The notes under the pieces are model-generated. The model made no database searches, was not told the origin of the DNA, and was given only the letters and a program-made list of their open reading frames with translations. Positions 34,916-42,792 of a stretch of DNA of 42,792 nt are shown in pieces. The stretch comes from Fimbriimonadaceae bacterium (lineage in GTDB: Bacteria > Armatimonadota > Fimbriimonadia > Fimbriimonadales > Fimbriimonadaceae). The position numbers and the translations under genes are program-made. The stretch is taken from positions 1-42,792 of the forward strand of contig JAHBTC010000011.1 of the NCBI GenBank assembly GCA_019638835.1. Direction: 5' to 3'. The stretch's first letter is position 1, and each line of letters starts with the position of its first letter.

Positions 34916-37252
34916 ATGAGCAACGTTTCCGATATCTTGAATGAACTCGACTACGGTACTGCCCCCGAGGCCGATAAGATTGCAATCGAGTGGCTCGAGT
35001 CCAAGTCCCGACGATTTGGTCACTTTATTGGCGGTACTTGGACAAGCCCAGAAGAAACATTTGCCACCTCAAATCCGGCGAATGGCGTCGAACTTGCCCA
35101 AATCGCGCAAGGCACCGAAAAAGACGTTAGCCAAGCGGTGGAGACCGCCCGCGCTGCCTATCCTCAGTGGTCGGCGATGCCGGGCTCACATCGCGCCCGT
35201 TACCTCTACGCTATTGCCCGCCAGATCCAAAAGCACTCAAGGTTGTTTGCCGTCCTCGAAACAATGGATAACGGCAAACCGATCCGCGAAACCCGAGACC
35301 TCGACATCCCGTTAGTCGTTCGCCACTTCTATCATCACGCCGGTTGGGCAAATCTTTCAGATTCAGAGTTCGATGGGTACGAATCTGTTGGCGTGTGCGG
35401 GCAAATTATTCCCTGGAACTTCCCAATGCTCATGCTCTGTTGGAAGATCGCTCCGGCGCTTGCGATGGGCAACACAGTAGTACTCAAGCCCGCGGAATTC
35501 ACGTCCCTCACAGCACTGCTCTTCGCCGAGATTTGCGAACGTATTGGTCTGCCCGCCGGAGTCGTCAACATCGTCACCGGTGACGGAGAAACTGGCAAAG
35601 CCCTCGTTGCCCACTCCGGCGTGGACAAAATTGCATTTACTGGAAGCACCGAAGTTGGTAAGCACATCCGGCGCGCGACAGCAAGCACGGCCAAGAAACT
35701 TAGCCTTGAACTGGGGGGCAAATCACCCTATATCGTCTTCGAAGACGCAGACTTGGACAGTGCCGTGGAGGGTTTGGTGGACGCGATCTGGTTCAACCAA
35801 GGCGAGGTTTGTTGCGCCGGTTCGCGCCTTCTGGTTCAAGAGTCGATCGCCGAGAAACTCTACGCCAAGATCCGCGCCCGAATGATTAATCTTCGGGTCG
35901 GCGATCCTTTAGATAAAGCCACCGATATCGGGGCTGTCGTGGATGAGACTCAGCTAACCCGAATCTCTGGACTCGTTGAACAAGGAGTACAAGAAGGGGC
36001 GGAAATCTTCCAACCGAAGTGCGAGTTTCCTGCTGGAGGATGCTTCTATCCTCCGACTCTCCTTACCAACGTCGAACCGGCCAGCACGGTCGCCCAAGTT
36101 GAAATCTTTGGACCGGTTCTGGTGGCCATGACATTCCGAACGCCAAGCGAAGCCGTAACCCTCGCCAACAACACAATTTACGGCTTGGCGAGTAGCGTGT
36201 GGACACAAAACCTTGACACCGCGCACGACATCGCCGCCCAAATCAAGGCAGGAACGGTTTGGGTGAACTCCACGAACCTGTTTGACGCATCCGTCGGGTT
36301 TGGTGGCTATCGCGAAAGCGGGTTTGGACGAGAAGGAGGACGTGAAGGTTTATTCGAGTATCTCAAGCCGAGTTTGCCATCGGTCGAGCCCGAACCGTTA
36401 CCTCAAGTAACCGAGTCTGCGGGAAGTGCGACCGGTCTCGATCGCACCCACAAACTCTATATCGGAGGGAAGCAAGCGCGCCCCGACAGTGGCTATTCCA
36501 CCGTCCTTCCCCTTGTCTCTGGTGGATCACTTGAGATCGCCAGGGGCAACCGAAAAGATGTTCGTAATGCGGTGGAAGCCGCCGACTCAGCGTGCGCATC
36601 TTGGGCCGCCACCACGGGATTCAACCGATCGCAGATTCTCTATTATCTGGCCGAGAATCTAGAGGCCGCCCGAGACGTCTTCATAAAGTCACTCGCCGAT
36701 CGAGCCGCGAAGAATCCTGAAAATGAATTCAACCTTTCGGTGGAGCGGATCCTTTGGTACGCTGCTTGGGCGGACAAGTACGAGGGCGGCGTGCATCATC
36801 CTCCCGTTCGCGCTCATGTCTATACGCGGCCCGAACCTCTTGGCGTAGCCGGTGTCGTCTCGCCCGCAGCGCCCGGTTTGCTCGGCTACCTCTCAGTCTG
36901 CTTGCCTTTAGTTGCGATGGGCAATGCAATTGTCTCTGTCCCGTCTGCTCACAATCCGTTGCCGGCACTCGAACTCGTTCGTATCCTCGAAGCCAGCGAC
37001 GTGCCCGCAGGGGTGTGGAATCTCGTAACGGGGAGTTTCGATGAGGTGACGGTTCCGCTAGCCTCCCACGATGGGGTCGCCGCGCTTTGGTACTTTGGCG
37101 AGGACGATGCGACGCCCCTGATTGATTCAAGTGCGGGCAACCTAAAACAGACTTGGTGTCCGGGCAACTTGGATTTTGCGGTCAAACCTTCGACCGAATT
37201 CCTTCGCCGCGCAACTCAGGTCAAGAACGTTTGGGTTCCTTACGGTGTGTAA
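34916..37252 (+). CDS. Two-domain aldehyde dehydrogenase, ALDH16 type
   Basis: The protein has 778 residues. About 1-480 form a full aldehyde dehydrogenase: GQIIPWNFPMLMLCWKIAPA, FTGSTEVGKHI, KKLSLELGGKSP, and the catalytic Cys299 in FNQGEVCCAGSR. About 505-778 are a second, shorter ALDH-like domain (LGVAGVVSPAAPGLLGYLSV) without a catalytic GQxC motif. This layout and length match bacterial members of the ALDH16 family. It is three bases behind deoC, so it is co-transcribed and likely consumes its acetaldehyde product. It ends convergently with the minus-strand dehydrogenase, three bases apart. Confidence 0.9.
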   Translation: MSNVSDILNELDYGTAPEADKIAIEWLESKSRRFGHFIGGTWTSPEETFATSNPANGVELAQIAQGTEKDVSQAVETARAAYPQWSAMPGSHRARYLYAIARQIQKHSRLFAVLETMDNGKPIRETRDLDIPLVVRHFYHHAGWANLSDSEFDGYESVGVCGQIIPWNFPMLMLCWKIAPALAMGNTVVLKPAEFTSLTALLFAEICERIGLPAGVVNIVTGDGETGKALVAHSGVDKIAFTGSTEVGKHIRRATASTAKKLSLELGGKSPYIVFEDADLDSAVEGLVDAIWFNQGEVCCAGSRLLVQESIAEKLYAKIRARMINLRVGDPLDKATDIGAVVDETQLTRISGLVEQGVQEGAEIFQPKCEFPAGGCFYPPTLLTNVEPASTVAQVEIFGPVLVAMTFRTPSEAVTLANNTIYGLASSVWTQNLDTAHDIAAQIKAGTVWVNSTNLFDASVGFGGYRESGFGREGGREGLFEYLKPSLPSVEPEPLPQVTESAGSATGLDRTHKLYIGGKQARPDSGYSTVLPLVSGGSLEIARGNRKDVRNAVEAADSACASWAATTGFNRSQILYYLAENLEAARDVFIKSLADRAAKNPENEFNLSVERILWYAAWADKYEGGVHHPPVRAHVYTRPEPLGVAGVVSPAAPGLLGYLSVCLPLVAMGNAIVSVPSAHNPLPALELVRILEASDVPAGVWNLVTGSFDEVTVPLASHDGVAALWYFGEDDATPLIDSSAGNLKQTWCPGNLDFAVKPSTEFLRRATQVKNVWVPYGV

Positions 37253-37255
37253 GGT

Positions 37256-38758
37256 TTAGTCTTGAACGAACTGTCCGTCCACCAGTCGCCAAATCTCTTT
37301 CGGGTTACCATCGCGTAACTCTTCGGGAAGCAACGATTGGGGAGCGTTCTGCCACGAAACGAATCGGCACCAGCGTTCAACCGCCCACGTCCCTACGCTC
37401 GTAGAGCCTCCATCCGTCGTCGCTGGGAAAGGACCACCATGCACCGTACTCGGACAAACCTCAAGGCCCGTCGGCCACTGATTGAACAACACTCGACCAA
37501 CACGTCGTTCCAATGCGCGAACCAAGTCGACCGCCAGAGCCAGGTCGCCATCTGTGCCCTGTAGAGTCGCAGTCAGTTGCCCCTCAAGGGCTTCCGCTAC
37601 ATCAACCGGGTGGTTACATCGAACAACCAGCGTTGCCGGTCCAAAAATCTCCGCTTGCAACTCCGGGTGACTACGGAACGTCTCCTCGTCCGTCACGTGC
37701 AGTGCAGGACGCAATCGACCGCTTGGATCCACTCGAGTCTCCACTCCCGGCACCAAGGACCGATCTTGTACCCCTGCGATGTAAGCCTTTGAAATTCCCT
37801 CGGTCAGCATGCATCCGTCATCGGCTCGCTCCATCCTCTCGGAAAGCGCACCCAAGAATTGGGTTGCCCCCTCGGTTCCACACAAGAAGACGAGACCAGG
37901 ATTGGTACAGAATTGACCCACTCCCATCGTAAGGGAACCATATAGTGCGTCGGCCAAAGAAATTGGGTCACTCGCCAGTCGTTCTGCGAGCAAGAAACAT
38001 GGGTTCACTGATCCCATCTCGGCAAACACCGGAATCGGAACTTCGCGGTTCTGGGCTCGCCTTGCCAACGCAAGGCCTCCTCGCTGTGATCCCGTGAACC
38101 CCACGGCTGCGACATCGGGGTGATCCACGAGCATCTCGCCGACCGAGTAACCCTCATCGTGGAGCAATGCGAAGACACCTTCAGGCAAATCAAGGGCTGC
38201 ACACGCGTCCAAAACCACCTTACTCACGAGCGTTGCGGTACCTGGGTGCGCGGGATGGCCCTTAACGATTACCGGGCAGCCTGCCGCTAGAGCCGATGCC
38301 GTATCACCTCCGACCGTCGAAAATGCTAAGGCAAAGTTGCTCGCTCCAAAGACAACCACGGGGCCCCGTGGCTGAAGCATGGCCCGTAGATCAGGTTTCG
38401 GGATCGGTTGGCGGTCCGAGTTCGCTTGTTCAATGCGCGCGCGCACCCAAGATCCTTCCTCCACCATCGCCGCAAACATTCGTAACTGTCCAACCGTACG
38501 CGCGAGTTCGCCCCGGGCACGCGCCTCGGGGAGGGCAGTTTCAGCTTGGTAGCGGGTGACGATCGGTTCGGCATGGGCTTCTAATCCATCTGCAATGCCA
38601 CGGATCAATGCGGCACGTTTTGGCCAAAGTGCACCGGAACGAAATACGGAAACGGCCTCGGCTACCGCTGAGTTCACGTCATCGCGGGTCGCAACCGGAA
38701 ATTCTCCAGGGAGTGCTTCTCCACTTCTTCGATCCTGAACCGAAAACGTCATCGCCAT
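37256..38758 (-). CDS. 2-Oxoglutarate semialdehyde dehydrogenase
   Basis: The protein has 500 residues. It has PRGPVVVFGASNFALAFSTV, GGDTASALAAGCPVIVKGHP, AVGFTGSQRGG and the catalytic Cys in MGVGQFCTNPG. The GASNFALAFS and GQFCTNPG signatures mark the alpha-ketoglutaric semialdehyde dehydrogenase group, distinct from ordinary ALDH. It makes 2-oxoglutarate, the last step of hydroxyproline catabolism. Its ATG overlaps the preceding stop (TAATG), so it is the last gene of the operon. Confidence 0.9.
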   Translation of the reverse strand: MAMTFSVQDRRSGEALPGEFPVATRDDVNSAVAEAVSVFRSGALWPKRAALIRGIADGLEAHAEPIVTRYQAETALPEARARGELARTVGQLRMFAAMVEEGSWVRARIEQANSDRQPIPKPDLRAMLQPRGPVVVFGASNFALAFSTVGGDTASALAAGCPVIVKGHPAHPGTATLVSKVVLDACAALDLPEGVFALLHDEGYSVGEMLVDHPDVAAVGFTGSQRGGLALARRAQNREVPIPVFAEMGSVNPCFLLAERLASDPISLADALYGSLTMGVGQFCTNPGLVFLCGTEGATQFLGALSERMERADDGCMLTEGISKAYIAGVQDRSLVPGVETRVDPSGRLRPALHVTDEETFRSHPELQAEIFGPATLVVRCNHPVDVAEALEGQLTATLQGTDGDLALAVDLVRALERRVGRVLFNQWPTGLEVCPSTVHGGPFPATTDGGSTSVGTWAVERWCRFVSWQNAPQSLLPEELRDGNPKEIWRLVDGQFVQD

Positions 38759-39657
38759 TAAACGCTTACCACCCGAGTCGCAAGTGCCGTCTCAATCACA
38801 GATAGGGCCGCCTTGCGTTCATCGCCGACCAACTCAAGGCGAGGCGCCCGCACTCGCTCGCTCCCCTTCCCTACGCACTGCTGAGTCAACTTGATCAGTT
38901 GTACAAACTTTGGCACTGTATCCAGTCGGAGAAGCGGAAGGAACCAATGATAGAGAGCATCGCAGTCTGCCGTCTTGGCGGGGTCGCCCGCCCACTTCCA
39001 GAGGGAGACCGTTTCGTGGGGAAAAGCATTCACGAGTCCGGCGATCCAACCTTTCGCACCATTCCGCGCGGCTTCGACGTAGATATCGTCCACTCCAACC
39101 ATAAGGTTGAGACGGTCACCGATCAAAGCCCGAATCCCCTGGATTCGCCGTGCATCGGCACTTGACTCTTTTACCGCCACCACATTTTCATAGGACGCCA
39201 GTTCGGCAATCTGTTCGGGGACGAAGTCGGTCTTGTACGCAACCGGATTGTTATACAAGAGGCAAGGTAAGGAAGTCGCCTCTATGATCGCCCGCATATG
39301 CGCTCCCATCTCCCGCCAGTCGGTGCTGTAAACGTACGGCGGCAAGACCATCAAGCCGGCACACCCAATCTGTTCGGCATCACGCGCCAAAGCCACCGCT
39401 TCATCCGTTCCGAGGGCAGAGATCCCCGGAACGATTGGTTGGTTTGGGAAAGCCCGCACAAGTTCACGCAGGATCTCGCGTTTCTCCTCGGGGGTCAGCG
39501 TTGCGCCCTCGCCTAAAGAACCTAAGGGGACGATCCCATGGCACCCCGCGTCCAGCATCCACTCGGCGTGCGATACCAAGAAGGAGTAGTCAACTCCGCC
39601 GCTCTCGGTAAAAGGCGTCGTGATCGCAGGCAAGATGCCATCCCATCGAATCGTCAT
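38758..39657 (-). CDS. Delta1-pyrroline-4-hydroxy-2-carboxylate deaminase, DHDPS family
   Basis: The protein has 299 residues with the DapA-type TIM barrel: WDGILPAITTPF, GIVPLGSLGEGATLTPEE, CLLYNNPVAYKTDF (Tyr135) and VVAVKESSADARR (Schiff-base Lys163). The family alone does not fix the substrate. Its place between the D-hydroxyproline oxidoreductase and ketoglutarate semialdehyde dehydrogenase genes points to the pyrroline deaminase (LhpC-like). Confidence 0.88.
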   Translation of the reverse strand: MTIRWDGILPAITTPFTESGGVDYSFLVSHAEWMLDAGCHGIVPLGSLGEGATLTPEEKREILRELVRAFPNQPIVPGISALGTDEAVALARDAEQIGCAGLMVLPPYVYSTDWREMGAHMRAIIEATSLPCLLYNNPVAYKTDFVPEQIAELASYENVVAVKESSADARRIQGIRALIGDRLNLMVGVDDIYVEAARNGAKGWIAGLVNAFPHETVSLWKWAGDPAKTADCDALYHWFLPLLRLDTVPKFVQLIKLTQQCVGKGSERVRAPRLELVGDERKAALSVIETALATRVVSV

Positions 39658-39667
39658 GCCCGAAAGA

Positions 39668-40903
39668 TTACAGCATCCGGCGCGGATGGAACGGCTTCGG
39701 GTCTACGCTCGGTTCGCGGCCCTCAATCATCGCCGCAATCATGGCTCCGGTCGCCGGGGCGAGACTCACACCCATCATTCCGTGTCCGGTCGCGACGTAA
39801 ACGTTTGAACCCGGCAGGGCTTCGCCAATGTAAGGAAGTCCATCGGGACTCAGTGGCCGCCAACCGCGCCAGACTCGTTCGCGATCCCAAGGCAACTCGG
39901 TGAGTTCGGGATAGTGCGCCGCTAGTCCGCGCCGCAACGATTCCAACCGGGCCTGGTCAATCGGTTCGTCCCACACACCGATCTCCATCCCGCCGGTGAC
40001 ACGTAGTCCATCAATCATCGGGGTCACCGAGACACGGTCATCAATCAGCAGGGCCGGGACGCGAGGCATTGCTGACGGGTCAGGATCAAGCGTTATGCCG
40101 TAGCCGCGCCCCGGGAGCAAGGTAAGTGGGCACCCTGCTTCGCGGAGGAGAGGAACCGACGAAGCCCCCATCGCAACAACGAATTTGTCCGCAGATACTT
40201 CTCCCTGATCCGTACGGAGGGCCGAAACCGAGCCGTGTGTTTTCACCCAACCCATCGCCTTTGCGAACGTGATATGTGGCCCTAACTCCATCCGAAGCGC
40301 GGCCAAAACTTGGGTCGGAGTGAGACAGGCGTCGTCGCGAAAATGCACGGCACCGACGACGTTCTCTCCGAGCGTGGGTTCGATCCCTCTCGCTGCATCC
40401 CCGTCCAGTACGGCAACGTCCAGACCCAACCGTTCACCCTCTCTTGCGACATCGGCTTCCTCCGAGTGGGATTGCTCTGTCCGTGAAACCATGAGGAGCC
40501 CTTGGTCGCCGAGGTCAATGTCACCGCGCTCCCGCGCCCATGATTCGTACCTTCGCTTGGCATCGAGGGACAATGCCAGCAATGGATCTGCGCTTGCCGC
40601 AACGTGCCGACGGTTCGCATGAGCAAGGTAGCCCAGAATCCACCGAGTCGAGTTACTGGAGCCATCCCATTTCAAGCGGAGCGGAGCCCCTTTCCGACCC
40701 ATCATCCGAAATCCTGCCCGAAGCATTCCCGGCGAGGCGAGGGGTACGAAGTGCGAAGGCACAATCATCCCGGCGTTCCCCGCACTGGTGCCAGAGTGTT
40801 GGTCGCCTTCGACAACCGTAACTTCCCAGCCATCGGCGAGCAATTCTCGGGCGACGAACAAGCCGACGATGCCCGCCCCTATCACAACCCCGTGGCGTCC
40901 CAT
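39668..40903 (-). CDS. FAD-dependent D-amino-acid (D-hydroxyproline) oxidoreductase
   Basis: The protein has 411 residues of the DadA/DAO family. An N-terminal Rossmann motif (VVIGAGIVGLFVARELL) is followed by GTSAGNAGMIVPSHFVPL, and the C-terminus has YVATGHGMMGVSLAPATG. It oxidises cis-4-hydroxy-D-proline to the pyrroline. The ATG at 40903 overlaps the epimerase stop (TGATG). A TTG four codons upstream is an alternative. No cytochrome or heterodimer partner subunit (as in LhpBEF) is seen, so it resembles the single-subunit type. Confidence 0.88.
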   Translation of the reverse strand: MGRHGVVIGAGIVGLFVARELLADGWEVTVVEGDQHSGTSAGNAGMIVPSHFVPLASPGMLRAGFRMMGRKGAPLRLKWDGSSNSTRWILGYLAHANRRHVAASADPLLALSLDAKRRYESWARERGDIDLGDQGLLMVSRTEQSHSEEADVAREGERLGLDVAVLDGDAARGIEPTLGENVVGAVHFRDDACLTPTQVLAALRMELGPHITFAKAMGWVKTHGSVSALRTDQGEVSADKFVVAMGASSVPLLREAGCPLTLLPGRGYGITLDPDPSAMPRVPALLIDDRVSVTPMIDGLRVTGGMEIGVWDEPIDQARLESLRRGLAAHYPELTELPWDRERVWRGWRPLSPDGLPYIGEALPGSNVYVATGHGMMGVSLAPATGAMIAAMIEGREPSVDPKPFHPRRML

Positions 40904-41826
40904 CAGAATCCCCAACCCAGCGGATCAGCCGGATCAATGAGTAACTTTGAGTCTGCAGTGACGAAAGCACGACCGCTAATGCGCGGCACAATCTTGCCTT
41001 CCACCCTTTGGTAACTTGCGTGGAAGATCCCGCCCGTGACGCTTTCCTGCACCCAGTTCTGGCCCTCGGGCAACTCGTCTCGCGCGGCAAGGCAGGCAAG
41101 ATGCGCACTGGTTCCGGTTCCGCAGGGCGATCGATCATAGGCAAACCCAGGGCAGAGCACGAAGTTGCGACTATCTGCATTCGGGGAGTCAGTAAGCAAC
41201 TCCACATGGTCAATCACCCCCTCGTTCGCCCCGGTGATTTGCTTCTCATCTAACACTCTTCGAATCGCGGAGGAGTACGCCATGAGGTCATCAACCGCGT
41301 TCATTGAGATTCCCATCGGTACATCGTGGGTCAGGAAAAACCAGTTCCCGCCCCATGCAATATCCCCGGTGACGACTCCGTAATCAGGCACCTCAACCTT
41401 CACGTCAAGGGCGTGTACGCTCGCCGGGATGTTCTCGAAAGCAATGCGCCCATCGTGATCCGGTTCGGCGGTCACGATGCCGACCGGAGTCGCAAGCCTC
41501 ACCTTTTGGTCAACCTGTACCCGCCCAAGGTAGCGAAGGGTCGCGATGACTCCGATGGTGCCGTGCCCGCACATCCCCAGAGCGCCCGCATTGTTGAAAA
41601 AGATTACTCCCGTATCCGCACCCTCGGCTTCGCAAAGCCATGCACCCACGATCACGTCGTTACCCCGGGGTTCCTCCACCACCGCCCGTCGCCAGCGGTC
41701 GTGCTGGCCGATAAACACGTCCCGCCGCGCCGCCAAGTCCCCGCTACCAAAGTCTGGACCACCCGCGATGATCGTACGAGTGGGTTCGCCTTCGGTGTGC
41801 GAGTCTATGGCTTGGAGTTCGATCAT
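40903..41826 (-). CDS. 4-Hydroxyproline 2-epimerase (proline racemase family)
   Basis: The protein has 307 residues. The two catalytic Cys are present: Cys86 in MCGHGTIGV and Cys235 in DRSPCGTGTSA. Paired Cys make it a racemase or epimerase, not a dehydratase (which has Thr in the second place). It converts trans-4-hydroxy-L-proline to cis-4-hydroxy-D-proline, the first step of the four-gene operon. The start is 61 bases from the divergent glycosylase gene. Confidence 0.92.
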   Translation of the reverse strand: MIELQAIDSHTEGEPTRTIIAGGPDFGSGDLAARRDVFIGQHDRWRRAVVEEPRGNDVIVGAWLCEAEGADTGVIFFNNAGALGMCGHGTIGVIATLRYLGRVQVDQKVRLATPVGIVTAEPDHDGRIAFENIPASVHALDVKVEVPDYGVVTGDIAWGGNWFFLTHDVPMGISMNAVDDLMAYSSAIRRVLDEKQITGANEGVIDHVELLTDSPNADSRNFVLCPGFAYDRSPCGTGTSAHLACLAARDELPEGQNWVQESVTGGIFHASYQRVEGKIVPRISGRAFVTADSKLLIDPADPLGWGF

Positions 41827-41887
41827 GAAGTCATGCGAGTCTACTTTCCTGCCGGGTAAGCAGGCAGTTCCGTCATCATGGATCAGG

Positions 41888-42490
41888 ATGGATGACTTGG
41901 CGGCATTTCATGCCTCGGTGCGTCAGGGGCTCACGAATTGGCCCGTAACCGAATCGGCGATGGCGCTCTTGGGCATGCGACTTCAAACTCCCGGAGGAGT
42001 GGTTTCGCTCGTCGAAGTCGAAGCCTACGGCGGGGCCGACGATCCCGGCAGTCACGCTTATCGCGGGGAGACCTCGCGAAACTCGGTCATGTTTGGTCCG
42101 CCCGGTCACGCCTATCTCTATCTCAGCTACGGGATTCATTGGTTGCTGAACATCACGGCTCGTCCTCCCGGTGAACCAGCGGCGATCCTGCTCCGCGCCG
42201 CCCGGCATTGCGGGGAAGATTTGCCGTCGACGGCCCTGGCTGGCCCCGGAAGACTAACCGCGAGGCTGGGGATTCTTCCTTCCTTCAATCGTTGTGATCT
42301 GCTGGATCCTGCTTCGGCGATTCACCTTTTGCCCGGAGAGAAATGCTCGGAAGTGCTGGTTTCTCCTCGCATTGGCCTTAGCGCGGGGAAAGGGGAGGAA
42401 ACACCCTGGAGGTATGTGTCGGCGACGGATTGTAAATTCGCGTCGAAACCGCATATGGGCGAATTACAACTGTGTCGCTGCGAATTCTAA
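41888..42490 (+). CDS. 3-Methyladenine DNA glycosylase (AAG/MPG type)
   Basis: The protein has 200 residues of the AAG fold: LVEVEAYGGADDPGSHAYRG holds the catalytic Glu, and RNSVMFGPPGHAYLYLSYGI and HWLLNI form the DNA-binding surface. It removes alkylated bases from DNA. An ATG at 41888 was chosen; an upstream in-frame extension from 41546 lies mostly antisense to the epimerase gene. The family usually has 185-210 residues. Confidence 0.92.
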   Translation: MDDLAAFHASVRQGLTNWPVTESAMALLGMRLQTPGGVVSLVEVEAYGGADDPGSHAYRGETSRNSVMFGPPGHAYLYLSYGIHWLLNITARPPGEPAAILLRAARHCGEDLPSTALAGPGRLTARLGILPSFNRCDLLDPASAIHLLPGEKCSEVLVSPRIGLSAGKGEETPWRYVSATDCKFASKPHMGELQLCRCEF

Positions 42491-42500
42491 GGATCGCTGC

Positions 42501-42792
42501 TCAAACGTGGGTCGTGATTTCTTCGGGTTGCTCTGCCGCGCGGATGGCCATCATTTCTCGAGCGTTGATCGGGTTTTCTACCTGCTCGTCCACCACTAAC
42601 TCGCCATCTCGGAAGCGCAGAATCCGCTTGCAGTGATTGGCAATGTCCTCTTCGTGCGTAACAATCACCACCGTCTTTCCGGCGGCGTTTAGATCCTGGA
42701 ACAATGCCATGATCTCCTCACTGGTTTTACTATCCAGGTTTCCGGTTGGCTCGTCGCCAAGGATCATCACCGGGTCCGTGACGATCGCCCGC
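42501..42792 (-). CDS. MacB/LolD-type ABC ATPase, C-terminal part, cut by window edge
   Basis: The visible 96 residues or so hold Walker B and D-loop MILGDEPTGNLDSKTSEEIM, the H-loop VVIVTHEEDIA, and a short tail ending in AAEQPEEITTHV. GDEPTGNLDSKTSEEIM is the signature of MacB/LolD-like ATPases of export or antimicrobial-peptide transport. The Walker A is beyond the window. It ends ten bases from the stop of the convergent glycosylase gene. Confidence 0.93.
   Translation of the reverse strand, partial: RAIVTDPVMILGDEPTGNLDSKTSEEIMALFQDLNAAGKTVVIVTHEEDIANHCKRILRFRDGELVVDEQVENPINAREMMAIRAAEQPEEITTHV

Noticed and set aside
1-42792. tRNA, rRNA, CRISPR array, insertion sequence, toxin-antitoxin or phage genes
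   Set aside because: None seen on reading both strands; all sizeable frames belong to metabolic, transport, regulatory or secreted proteins.

Overview
The window looks like a chromosome segment of a free-living, heterotrophic Gram-negative-type bacterium. It most resembles Armatimonadota (Fimbriimonadia-like). The reasons are a pseudopilin with the N-terminus FTLIELLVVIAIIAILAAIL..FPVFAQAK inside a sugar operon, two PEP-CTERM proteins, many short secreted lipoproteins ending their signal in LGCGG or similar, and tightly overlapping ATGA-type gene junctions. The lineage is inferred from these traits, not proven. There are 36 protein genes (two cut by the window ends), no tRNA, rRNA, IS element or CRISPR array, and no gene-free stretch above 300 bases.

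1-9290, LacI-controlled glycoside module. A clan GH-A glycoside hydrolase (cut by the left edge) diverges from an operon of a LacI regulator, a pseudopilin, a small membrane protein, a binding-protein/MalF-type permease fusion, a MalG-type permease and a GH1 beta-glycosidase. A PEP-CTERM protein follows under its own double operator. Four copies of a 14-bp operator (GAGAAWCGWTTCGY) mark all three transcription units. No transport ATPase gene is present, so a shared one elsewhere is likely.

9290-16830, regulator and secreted proteins. A 1000-residue BTAD/SARP-type regulator with an NTPase domain and a repeat-rich C-terminus lies between a divergent beta-propeller lipoprotein and a downstream propeller-like PEP-CTERM protein. 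Both neighbours, and a lipoprotein pair 17-20 kb away (28818-30672), carry the same promoter motif: GTCAC direct repeats with an 11-bp period, the arrangement SARP proteins bind. A 53-bp terminator-bearing repeat is present in two identical copies behind the two PEP-CTERM genes. The second copy encodes the C-terminus of a convergent DHH-like protein whose motifs are in an unusual order.

17035-21790, galactofuranose-type ABC importer ytfQ-ytfR-ytfT-yjfF, followed by a string of hairpins ending in a strong terminator (candidate structured RNA or long 3' UTR).

21761-28730, seven-gene menaquinone operon in the order thioesterase, menF, menD, menB, menA, menC, menE. There is no menH.

28818-33884, the lipoprotein pair, a PDZ/alpha-beta hydrolase fusion, and a cysteine-rich secreted protein of unknown function.

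33962-41826, deoxyribose-phosphate aldolase with a two-domain ALDH16-type aldehyde dehydrogenase, convergent with a complete four-enzyme trans-4-hydroxyproline catabolic operon (epimerase, D-hydroxyproline oxidoreductase, pyrroline-4-hydroxy-2-carboxylate deaminase, ketoglutarate semialdehyde dehydrogenase).

41888-42792, an AAG/MPG-type DNA glycosylase and the C-terminal end of a MacB/LolD-type ABC ATPase cut by the right edge.
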